This document shows, in pieces, positions 16,840 to 24,314 of a stretch of 64,000 nt of DNA (position 1 is the stretch's first letter; each line of letters opens with the position of its first letter). The DNA lies in the NCBI GenBank assembly GCA_963805715.1, contig CAWDVK010000002.1:124001-188000 (forward strand), given 5' to 3'. Below the pieces are notes generated by a model. The model searched no databases, had not been told where the DNA came from, and saw only the letters and a program-made list of their open reading frames with translations. A program made the position numbers and the translations under genes. Origin of the DNA: CAWDVK01 sp963805715. GTDB taxonomy: Bacteria; Actinomycetota; Actinomycetes; Streptosporangiales; Streptosporangiaceae.

Positions 16840-17045
16840 GAGGCCCTGGACCTGGCTCACGATGGCCCGGGCCTCGGCGCAGCTGGCCGGGATCACGCTG
16901 GAGGGGTCGATGCGCGCCGTCGCGGAATACATGGACGGCTGTCTCGACACGATCAGCGTGATAGCGGCCAGCGGGACAATCATGCACAAGACGACACTGC
17001 CCAGTACTGGCGGACCAGGCGCGCTGCGAACTCGTCGATCTCCAC
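16840..17045 (-). pseudogene. Wzz-like chain-length determinant N-terminal fragment
   Basis: From GTG 17045, preceded by GGAGG, the minus strand encodes MEIDEFAARLVRQYWAV, then after a one-frame slip near 16990, VVLCMIVPLAAITLIVSRQP and YSATARI, then ARAIVSQVQGLAT. This is the first membrane helix and following segment of a Wzz/BY-kinase type protein, like the intact one at 26998 (KQYSATAQILV). It stops abruptly and the next codons belong to the symporter fragment, so two unrelated genes are joined here. Confidence 0.6.
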
Positions 17046-17154
17046 CTAACCTCCTCAGCTGGCCCGGCGAGATCGCTGCCTACCGGGCTCGACCAGGCTA
17101 GAAAGGGGGCAGGCGGCGGCGGATCGCCCGCTGGCACGAGTTCGGCTACGTAAA

Positions 17155-17511
17155 ATGCGGGATGTGAGCGGCTTCTGGCGCAGCTTCGGCTTCGCCGGGC
17201 AGGGGGTATGGCACGCCGTCCGCACGCAGCGGAACGTGCGGTTTCAGCTGCTGGCCGGGGCGGGCGCGGTCGTTCTCGGCCTGGTGCTGGGCATCACCGC
17301 GACGGACTGGGCCGCCATCGTGCTGGCCATCGGCCTGGTGCTGACGGCCGAGACGTTCAACACGGTCGTCGAGGCGATCGTGGACCTGTGCACCAGCGAG
17401 TACCACCCGCTGGCGAAGATCGCGAAGGACACGGCGGCCGGGGCCGTGCTGATCGCCTCGGCGGCCGCCGTCGGCGTGGGCATCGCCGTCTTCCTGCCCC
17501 GGCTGATCTGA
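17155..17511 (+). CDS. dgkA: Diacylglycerol/undecaprenol kinase (DgkA family)
   Basis: A 118-residue, three-helix membrane kinase. The signature is clear: FWRSFGFAGQGVWHAVRTQRN at the amphipathic N-terminus, WAAIVLAIGLVLTAETFNTV, then VEAIVDLCTSEYHPLAKIAK, DTAAGAVLIASAAA. The Glu-Asn-Glu residues in AETFNTVVEA bind Mg-ATP. It phosphorylates lipid alcohols at the membrane surface, in Gram-positives mainly undecaprenol. ATG 17155 is close to the fragment cluster end, and no strong Shine-Dalgarno is seen. Confidence 0.9.
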   Translation: MRDVSGFWRSFGFAGQGVWHAVRTQRNVRFQLLAGAGAVVLGLVLGITATDWAAIVLAIGLVLTAETFNTVVEAIVDLCTSEYHPLAKIAKDTAAGAVLIASAAAVGVGIAVFLPRLI

Positions 17512-17603
17512 CTGGCTGCCGTGATCACTCTGACCCGCGGTGCGGCGACGCCGACGATGCTGGTGCGGCAGCACCAGAGCCCAGCCGGGAGAGCCGACCG
17601 GGT

Positions 17604-18215
17604 CTAGCACGGCCTGTCGCTGATGCCGGCCACGATGTCCTCGGCGACCTGACGCAGCCTGACATTGCGGTTCTGCGATGCGGTCCGCAGGACGTCGAAT
17701 GCTTCATCGGCGTTGCAGCGCTGTTCTGCCATGATGACGCCGAGGGCCTGGTCAATGACCGAGCGCGCTGCCAGCGACGCGCGCAGCTGCTCCGTCAGGA
17801 CGATCTGCGCGGACAGCCGCGCCGCGATGCCCACCGCGACCGATGCGTCCCGCGCGAACCGCTCCGCCATCCGCGTCTCGGACTTACCGAAGAAACCCGG
17901 CAGCCGGGAGTACAGGTTGAGCGCCCCGACCGGGTCGAGCTGCGCGAACAGCGGCATCGACAGGGTGGATCGCACTCCGTGCGCCAGCGCTCGCACCGCG
18001 TAATCGCGCCACCGGTCATCGCTGGCCAGATCATCGATGCGGACCGGCTGGCCGGTCCGCAGCGAGGTCAGGCACGGCCCCTGATCCTGGGCGTACTGCA
18101 GCTCGTCGACCTGGGAGGCGAACATGTCCGAGCTGGCGACGGTCAGCGGCCTGCCGCTGGGCTGCAGCGTGATCCCGCAGGACAGGCCCTCGCCCAGCGT
18201 GCGGCCCGCCAGCAC
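17604..18215 (-). CDS. GAF-ANTAR domain regulator
   Basis: The protein has a GAF sensor domain (FASQVDELQYAQDQGPCL, VRIDDLASDDRW, STLSMPLF, LNLYS) and a C-terminal ANTAR RNA-binding domain (ALAARSVIDQALGVIMAEQR, CNADEAFDVLRTASQNRNVR). ANTAR proteins bind paired hexaloop hairpins in nascent RNA and prevent termination. The frame stays open upstream to 18354 and encodes SIAELQALLLGTDSIDGFLR, which looks like the native N-terminus, yet no ATG, GTG or TTG occurs there; GTG 18215 is the first usable start. So the annotated 5' end may be too short or the start codon is lost. Confidence 0.8.
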   Translation of the reverse strand: MLAGRTLGEGLSCGITLQPSGRPLTVASSDMFASQVDELQYAQDQGPCLTSLRTGQPVRIDDLASDDRWRDYAVRALAHGVRSTLSMPLFAQLDPVGALNLYSRLPGFFGKSETRMAERFARDASVAVGIAARLSAQIVLTEQLRASLAARSVIDQALGVIMAEQRCNADEAFDVLRTASQNRNVRLRQVAEDIVAGISDRPC

Positions 18216-18616
18216 GGCCAGTTCCCGCAGGAACCCGTCGATACTGTCGGTGCCCAGCAGCAGGGCCTGCAGCTCGGCGATACTCGCGACGGCTTCACCT
18301 TGCTCGGCTATGGCATACCGCCCGTCCCGGCAGCCCGCTGGCTCAGGCTCCCGCGGTTATCCGCTCCGGGGCGATCTGCCTCGTCCGGCAAGATCGGCAT
18401 GCCTCGAACGCAGTGCCCTCAGTATTCCACCGCACCAGGACCAGGCCGAAGCCTGATCGCGACACTCATGGCGGCTGAGGCGGCCTGCCGGGCTGGGACG
18501 GGATCCCGCGCTAGGCTGTCTTCCCTGCTCAGGCAGCATACTGGCCCGGGCTTAAGATCACTTCTCTGCCGATTTCCGCCATGCGCCCGCGCACCTGTCA
18601 CCGAAAGGACCCGTGC

Positions 18617-20614
18617 ATGCCGCGAGTCGTCAGCAAGCGCCGCGCGGTCGCCGTCGCGGCGGCGGCCGGCGCGCTGAGCTTAGGCAGCCTCGCCGCGGCG
18701 AGCACCGCCCGGGCGGCTGGCCCCAGGGTCACGATCGCGGGCACGCACCCGGAGTGGGCGGTGACCGCCGGCCATGCCGCCGCGCCGGCCGTCCGCACCG
18801 GCACCGTGAGCGCCCGCGTCTACCTGGCCGGGCGGGACTCCGCCGGCCTGACGGCCTACGCGACCGCCGTCTCCGCGCCGGGTAACGCGCTGTACCGGCA
18901 CTACCTGACCCCGGCGCAGGTCCGGGCCCGCTTCGGCGCCACCGCCGCGCAGGTGACCGCGATCGAGTCGTGGCTGCGCTCGGCCGGCCTGCGGGTCACC
19001 GGCGTGACCAGGGAGATCGGCGGGTACGTGGCGGTGACCGGCACCGTGGCCGAGGCCAGTGCCGCGTTCGGGGTCCGGTTCGGCAGGTTCCGGGCGCCCG
19101 GCGGGCACACCTACCGCGCCCCGGAGGAGCCCGCGACCGCGCCCGGCCCGGTAGCCGCCGGCGTGCTGACCGTCAGCGGCCTCGACACCGCGCCGCACCT
19201 GGCCAGGCCCGCCGGCGCGCTGCCGCCGCCAGGGCCCAACTACTGGGTCGCGCCGCCGACCGGGGCGTACTACTTCCAGAAGATCGCCACCACCAAGCCG
19301 CCCGCCTACGGCAGGCACCAGCCGTGGAACGTGACCGGATACACCCCGCGGCAGATCCGCGGCGCTTACGGCGTGACCCGGTCCCGGATGACCGGCCGGG
19401 GCCAGACCGTGGCGGTCGTCGACGCGTACGCGTCCCCGACGATGCCGGGTGACGCGGACAAGTTCGCCGCCGTGACCGGCGACCGGCCGTTCCGCCAGGG
19501 CCAGTTCGCCCAGCACCTGGACACGCCGTTCAACTCCGTCACCGAGTGCGGCGCGCAGGGCTGGTACGGCGAGGAGACCCTCGACATCGAGGCGGTGCAC
19601 GGGCAGGCGCCGGGCGCCCGGGTTCATTTCGTGGCGGCGGCCAGCTGCCAGGACGCCGACCTGGCCCAGGCGCTGGCCTACATCGTGAACACCCGCGCGG
19701 CCAGCGTCGTCAGCAACTCCTGGGCCGAGCCCGCCGACGAGGCCAGCCTCACCAGCGTGGACGACCTGATCTTCCGGGCGGGCGCGGCCGAGGGCATCGG
19801 CTTCTTCTTCTCCTCCGGGGACAACGGCTACGAGTCACCGGTCGAGGACCCGGCCTCGGACAAGATCCAGGTCGACTACCCGACCTCCAGTCCGTGGGTG
19901 ACCTCGGTGGGCGGCACCAGCCTGGCCATCGGCAGCCGCGACAACTACCAGTTCGAGACCGCCTGGGGCACGCTGCTGGACCCGCTGGCCAAGAGCGGCA
20001 AGTCCTGGAAGTACGCCCCGCCGGGGCTGTACCCGGAGTACTGGGACGGCTCCAGCGGCGGCGGCACGAGCACCATGTACCGGCAGCCGTGGTACCAGCG
20101 GCCGGTGGTCCCGGACTCGCTGTCGCACGCCGTGCCCGGCGGCGGGCGCACCAGCACGCCGATGCGGGTGGTCCCGGACGTGTCCGCGCTGGCCGACCCG
20201 AGCACCGGCATGCTGGTCGGCCAGACCACGCTGCAGCCGAACGGGAAGACCTACGCCTTCTCGCTCAGCCGGATCGGCGGCACCTCGGTCTCCTGCCCGA
20301 TCTTCGCGGGCATCGAGGCGGACGCGCAGCAGGCCGCGGGCTACCCGATCGGCTTCGCCAACCCGGCGATCTACCGCCGCTACGGCACCCGCGCGTTCCA
20401 CGACGTGACCGGTAACCCGCTCGGCCCTGGCTACCTCGCCCAGGTCCGCAACAACTACGCCGACGGCTTCACCAGGCGGGGACCGATCGTCACCTACTTG
20501 CGCACGCTCGGCGTCGACGGGGAGGGCGCGGCCGCGCTGCCCGCCACCGAGGGCTACGACGACGCCACCGGGGTCGGCTCGCCCCGCTCCTACATCCAGT
20601 CCTTCTTCCGCTGA
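18617..20614 (+). CDS. Sedolisin-type (S53) secreted serine-carboxyl protease
   Basis: A 665-residue preproprotein. A twin-basic signal peptide (KRRAVAVAAAAGALSLGSLA, cleavage near ARAAG) is followed by the pro-kumamolisin activation domain (VYLAGRDSAGLTAYA..HYLTPAQVRARFG, residues ~60-190). The catalytic domain contains GEETLDIEAVH (Glu and Asp), FSSGDNGYES (oxyanion Asp region) and RIGGTSVSCPIFAG with the nucleophilic Ser. Calcium-site elements FHDVTGNPLGPG and GYDDATGVGSP close the protein. S53 enzymes act in acid conditions outside the cell. ATG 18617 follows GAAAGGACC. Divergent from the GAF-ANTAR gene. Confidence 0.92.
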   Translation: MPRVVSKRRAVAVAAAAGALSLGSLAAASTARAAGPRVTIAGTHPEWAVTAGHAAAPAVRTGTVSARVYLAGRDSAGLTAYATAVSAPGNALYRHYLTPAQVRARFGATAAQVTAIESWLRSAGLRVTGVTREIGGYVAVTGTVAEASAAFGVRFGRFRAPGGHTYRAPEEPATAPGPVAAGVLTVSGLDTAPHLARPAGALPPPGPNYWVAPPTGAYYFQKIATTKPPAYGRHQPWNVTGYTPRQIRGAYGVTRSRMTGRGQTVAVVDAYASPTMPGDADKFAAVTGDRPFRQGQFAQHLDTPFNSVTECGAQGWYGEETLDIEAVHGQAPGARVHFVAAASCQDADLAQALAYIVNTRAASVVSNSWAEPADEASLTSVDDLIFRAGAAEGIGFFFSSGDNGYESPVEDPASDKIQVDYPTSSPWVTSVGGTSLAIGSRDNYQFETAWGTLLDPLAKSGKSWKYAPPGLYPEYWDGSSGGGTSTMYRQPWYQRPVVPDSLSHAVPGGGRTSTPMRVVPDVSALADPSTGMLVGQTTLQPNGKTYAFSLSRIGGTSVSCPIFAGIEADAQQAAGYPIGFANPAIYRRYGTRAFHDVTGNPLGPGYLAQVRNNYADGFTRRGPIVTYLRTLGVDGEGAAALPATEGYDDATGVGSPRSYIQSFFR

Positions 20615-20959
20615 CCCGCGGCGGGGCTGATGCGGGGGCGCTGACCTGATGCGGAGGCGCTGACCTGATGCGGGGGCGCTGACCTGATGCGGTCCGCGGG
20701 CGGCCCCGGCGTCATGACCTTAGCCGCCGTAACGCGGGCATTCGTGACTTTCAGTATCAGGCTGACTAGCGGAACGGTTTCGGGTTAGCCTGCTGAGCAT
20801 TCTGTCCGGTGCTGGGAGGGTGCGCGCACCCTGGGGCGGTCTGGCCGGGAGGAGATGCGGCTGCGTTGAGTTGTCAGCGTGTCGGCATGAGCGAGCAGGT
20901 CGCGGTGGGGTGGGTCGGGATGCCATGCGAGGTGCGGAAGCTGTCGGCGGGCAGACGCG
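20615..20959. other. Intergenic with short repeats, upstream of ECF sigma
   Basis: About 345 bases. The first 85 hold the 19-bp tandem repeats described separately. The rest, which must include the promoter of the sigma-factor operon, contains an A/T-richer stretch (20715-20800) but no -35/-10 pair I can assign with confidence, and no gene. Confidence 0.5.
20625..20697. repeat. 19-bp tandem repeats after the sedolisin gene
   Basis: Three units, CTGACCTGATGCGGAGGCG at 20641-20659, a one-base variant at 20660-20678, and a third at 20679-20697 whose last bases diverge; a partial copy precedes at 20625-20640. No obvious hairpin. It sits in the non-coding 3' region. Confidence 0.9.
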
Positions 20960-21547
20960 ATGACCGCGGCTGAATCCGGCGAGCTGGCCGGGCGCCCGCT
21001 GCCGGCCGGCGAGACCATGCGGGTGCGCCCGGTGCTGGTCCAGGTTCCGGCCAGCCGTGATCCCGACGAGGCGGTCACCGCGCTGTACGCGGCGCATTAC
21101 CGCTCGCTGGTGCGCCTCGCGGCCCTGCTGGTCCGGGATACGGCGACCGCCGAGGAAGTGGTGCAGGACTCGTTCGTGGCCATGCACCGGCGCTGGCGGC
21201 TGCTGCGGGAGAACGAGAAGGCGCTGGCCTACCTGCGGCGGTCGGTGGTGAACCGGTCCCGGTCGGTGCTGCGGCACCGGGCCGTGGTCGAGCGGAACGC
21301 CCCCAAGCCCGCGCCGGACATGCCGAGCGCCGAGCACGGGGCGATCGTGCTGCTGGAGCGCTCCGCGGTGGTCGCCGCGCTGCGCACGCTGTCGCCGCGG
21401 CAGCGCGAGGCGGTCGTGCTGCGGTATTACGGGGACATGTCCGAGGCCCAGGTCGCGGCGGTGATGGCCATCAGCCCGGGCGCGGTCAAGACTCACACGG
21501 CCCGGGCCATGGCGGTGCTGCGCAGCGTGCTGGAGGACGAGGCATGA
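20960..21547 (+). CDS. SigE-family ECF RNA polymerase sigma factor
   Basis: A 195-residue ECF sigma factor. Region 2 is seen in AVTALYAAHYRSLVRLAALL and TAEEVVQDSFVAMHRRWRLL, region 4 in LRTLSPRQREAVVLRYYGDM and MAISPGAVKTHTARAMAVL. The conserved WExVQDSF-like core and the short linker match the actinobacterial SigE family. Its stop overlaps the next start by 4 bases (ATGA at 21544), so the downstream membrane protein is almost certainly its cognate regulator. Confidence 0.9.
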   Translation: MTAAESGELAGRPLPAGETMRVRPVLVQVPASRDPDEAVTALYAAHYRSLVRLAALLVRDTATAEEVVQDSFVAMHRRWRLLRENEKALAYLRRSVVNRSRSVLRHRAVVERNAPKPAPDMPSAEHGAIVLLERSAVVAALRTLSPRQREAVVLRYYGDMSEAQVAAVMAISPGAVKTHTARAMAVLRSVLEDEA

Positions 21548-22866
21548 GCCAGCACGACGGCGACTACGACGAGATGGTAGGCCGGATCCTGCACGCGGCC
21601 GCGGACCTGGCCGACCCCGCCGATGACGGCCTGGACCGGATCCGGGCCCGGCTGGAGACGCCGTATCCGCGGCCCGTCGCCTGGCTGCTGACCGCCTCCG
21701 CCGAGGTGGCCGGCCGCGCGCTGAGCGGCCTGCTGTCCGCCTCGGCACGGCTGCAGGCGGTGCTCGCCGCAGCCAGCGAGCGGCTGCGCGCGGGCCTGGG
21801 CGCCCGCCTCGCGCCCCCCCCGCGAGCCGGCCCGGCGGGCCATGAGCACGAGGTCGTGACACGGCTGCAGGACATGCCCGGCTGGTCCTTCCGCGCGTCC
21901 GGCGGCGAGGTCCTCGACGGCGCTGCCCCGCTCCGCCTGCCGGGGCTGCTGCGGCGCTCCCTTCCCGCCAGCCGCGCGGACCGGGGCAGCCCGTGGCGGG
22001 GCGTCCGCTGGCGTCGGCTCGCGCCGGCTGCCGCAGCGGTCCTCGTCGCCGCCGTGGCCGCGACGCCGACGGCCCTGTCCCACGTCCTGAGCGGACGGCA
22101 CGGACCGGCCTGGCCGCAGCAGGGCGGCAGCGCGGCGGAGAGCGAGGCCGCCGCCTGGGTTGCCGCTCAGGTGAGCTGGTCGGCCGGCGTGGCCTGTGAT
22201 CCGGGCATGTGCCTGGTGCTGCGCGCGCATGGGGTGGCCAGCGTCGATCAGCTAGGGCCGGCGGCGGCCTATCCGCGCCGGGCCAGTGTCCTGGTGGTGA
22301 CGCCTGCTGTCCGCAGCGAGTACGGCCGCCGGGTCAGCTCCGCCTATGCCCCGGCGGTCCTCGCGAGCTTCGGCTCGGGAAGCCAGCTGGTCCAGGTTCG
22401 GGTGACCGCGCCGCAAGGCGCGGCTGCCTACATGTCCGCGCTTCGGGCGGACCAGCATGGAAGGCGGGGCTACGCGTCGGATCTGCTGTTCGGCGGTCAG
22501 ATCCTTATCTCCGGCGCTGCTAAGAAGCAGTTCCTGGCAGGCCTGGTCGATGCGCGGCTGATGGTGGCGATCAGCGCCGTGGCCGGTGCTCAGCCGATCC
22601 AGATCGTGGACTTCGGCGACTCCGGGCCGGGCGCTAGCCCGGGTGTTCCGCTGCGCTCTATGGACATGGCGCTGGACGATGCGGCCGCGCATATGGGGAC
22701 GGCCGCGTACGCCAGCGCCCTGAAGGCGGTGCTGACCGGAATGCGGCAGGACCCGCCGACGCGCATTCTGACGCTGCGGCACGGCCCCGGCGGCCTTCCC
22801 GTGCTTCGCGTCGAGTACGCAGCGCCGACTCCGCTGGGGATCCTCTCCGGCAACGGGGCCGCGTGA
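21544..22866 (+). CDS. Membrane protein, probable partner of the ECF sigma factor
   Basis: A 440-residue protein. The first ~150 residues are cytoplasmic and helical (YDEMVGRILHAAADLADPAD), one membrane helix follows (LAPAAAAVLVAAVAATPTAL, about residues 159-178), and the remaining ~260 residues are extracytoplasmic with a pair of Cys (VACDPGMCLVL). Position and topology fit an anti-sigma factor or a sensor for the ECF sigma encoded immediately upstream with ATGA overlap, but I see no zinc-binding HxxxCxxC motif. Function is inferred from context only. Confidence 0.7.
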   Translation: MSQHDGDYDEMVGRILHAAADLADPADDGLDRIRARLETPYPRPVAWLLTASAEVAGRALSGLLSASARLQAVLAAASERLRAGLGARLAPPPRAGPAGHEHEVVTRLQDMPGWSFRASGGEVLDGAAPLRLPGLLRRSLPASRADRGSPWRGVRWRRLAPAAAAVLVAAVAATPTALSHVLSGRHGPAWPQQGGSAAESEAAAWVAAQVSWSAGVACDPGMCLVLRAHGVASVDQLGPAAAYPRRASVLVVTPAVRSEYGRRVSSAYAPAVLASFGSGSQLVQVRVTAPQGAAAYMSALRADQHGRRGYASDLLFGGQILISGAAKKQFLAGLVDARLMVAISAVAGAQPIQIVDFGDSGPGASPGVPLRSMDMALDDAAAHMGTAAYASALKAVLTGMRQDPPTRILTLRHGPGGLPVLRVEYAAPTPLGILSGNGAA

Positions 22867-22876
22867 TCGGGTGGTG

Positions 22877-22907
22877 CGGGCCCGCCCGCGGCATGCGGGC
22901 GGGCCCG
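22877..22907. terminator. Hairpin terminator between convergent genes
   Basis: A perfect 13-bp G/C stem (CGGGCCCGCCCGC at 22877-22889 and its complement at 22895-22907) with a 5-base loop. It lies 11 bases past the 22866 stop and before the convergent LCP gene. There is no T-run, which is common for actinobacterial terminators, and the symmetric stem could serve both strands. Confidence 0.8.
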
Positions 22908-22961
22908 GCCATCGCTCCGTAACCGGGGCGGGAACGCCCGGCCCGGATCAGCCTGTCCCGG

Positions 22962-24066
22962 TCAGCCCGGCGCGCCGGGTGTCACCGTGTACGGGTACCT
23001 GGCCGCGAAGGCGGCCACCGAGTCATCGCGGATCGCCCGCCAGAGCTGCCGGTCGATCCCGCTCAGGTGGACGGGGCTGGTCCCGCCCATCGTGGCCGAC
23101 TCGCCGATGACCTGCGCGCTGACGAACGTGCCGTCGCCGCCGCGCAGGTTACCGAGCTTCAGGCAGATCGTGCTCAAGCTGAGAATTGGTGAAATTGCTG
23201 TCCACGCTAAATGCGGCGGACATAGCATCCAGCACGTGATAATCGGTCAGGATGTGACCGAACTCGTGCCGGCTCGCGATCTTATCCAGAACGGCGCGCA
23301 TCAGGTTCTGCTGGAGTAGCTCGCGGCCGATCTCGCTGACGCCCGGCTGGCGCACGTAGGGCAGGACATCTGCCCCGGTCAGCAGGTCAATTCCCTGCGC
23401 AAAAGTAACACCGTAGCTAGTGACGGTGTAGGGGACATCCACGTCCACGCCGTCCATCGCATTGATGATGTCGGATACGCCGGGGAAATCGATCACCGAA
23501 TAGTGGTCGATACGGACATTGGTGAGCTGTTCCACGGTCTGGATCAGCAGCGACGGGCCGCCGATGGCGAGGGTGTTCCACAACTCCGTCGTGCCATGTC
23601 CGGGCACGGCCACCTCAGCGTTCGGCGGAATGGACACGACTGCGCCGTCCCGTCCGCTGGCATTGAGGTGGACGAGCGAGATCAGGCCGCTCTGACCCTC
23701 GGGTGCTGTCGATGACCCGTCGATGCCGCCGCCGCCGATCGAGCCTGGCAGCGCGAACGAGCCCGTCACCAGCACCGTCAGGCTGCGGCGGGTCGGCAGT
23801 GGCATGACCGGCTGATGCGCGGCGTCCAGCGCGGCGACCGGGATCCGGTGGATGCTGCTCAGCACGTGATTGGCGTAGAAGTAGCCGCCGCCGGCCACGG
23901 CGCCGGCGAGCACGACCAGGCACGCTGCCGTCGCGAGCAGGATGCGGCGCAGCCGCCGCCCGCGCCGCTGGCGGCCAGGCCGAGGCAGCTGGGGGACCAG
24001 GGCGGGCTGGCCATTCCCGGAATGACGCCGGTGGCCTAATTTACGCTGAGTCGATGTGTCGGGCAT
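22962..24066 (-). pseudogene. LytR-CpsA-Psr (LCP) family protein, frameshifted and catalytically altered
   Basis: From ATG 24066 (after GGAAAGATA) the protein has a basic cytoplasmic head, one membrane helix (LLATAACLVVLAGAVAGGGY) and an LCP domain (GGPSLLIQTVEQLTNVRIDH, YSVIDFPGVSDIINAMDGV). Near 23157-23166 the frame changes: TNSQLEHDLPEAR then stop, whereas GNLRGGDGTFVSAQV and QLWRAIRDDSVAAFA continue in another frame to 22962. Two G contractions relative to an expected CTGGCCTGGAAG explain this. Conserved acidic and Arg residues of LCP phosphotransferases are replaced (SIPPNAEV for SIPRD-type; YVRQPGVSE for YVRxR). LCP enzymes attach polymers to peptidoglycan; this one may not. Confidence 0.75.
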
Positions 24067-24314
24067 TATCTTTCCTGCTCCCGTTGTGTCCTGTGCGGAG
24101 CCACTTTGTCGTGCAGCGGGACCTGCGCCCGCCATTGCAGGCGGCCGATCTGCCCGTCCTGCCGCGCACTTGGGCTAGCTGCCGTAAGTCTCTGATGCAA
24201 TTTGCCAGTCTCGTGTCACCGAACAATTACAGAGGGTAATGTACCGACCCGGCGGCCCGCAGGCGAGTTGAAAATGCCGGGCGTGACACGGAACCGATAA
24301 TCGATTGGAGAATC
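24067..24314. other. Divergent regulatory region of the envelope locus
   Basis: About 250 bases between the LCP gene (minus) and the CapD gene (plus), clearly more A/T-rich than the surroundings. It contains ATTACAGAGGGTAAT (24226-24240), a 5-base-arm inverted repeat, and several A/T-rich hexamers. Promoters for both genes must be here, but I cannot assign them. Confidence 0.5.

Noticed and set aside
17208..18677. 489-codon frame over dgkA and opposite GAF-ANTAR
   Set aside because: Crosses two genes with clear domains in other frames; no domain of its own.
24226..24240. ATTACAGAGGGTAAT as operator of the EPS locus
   Set aside because: Only 5-base arms; too weak in an A/T-rich stretch to claim.
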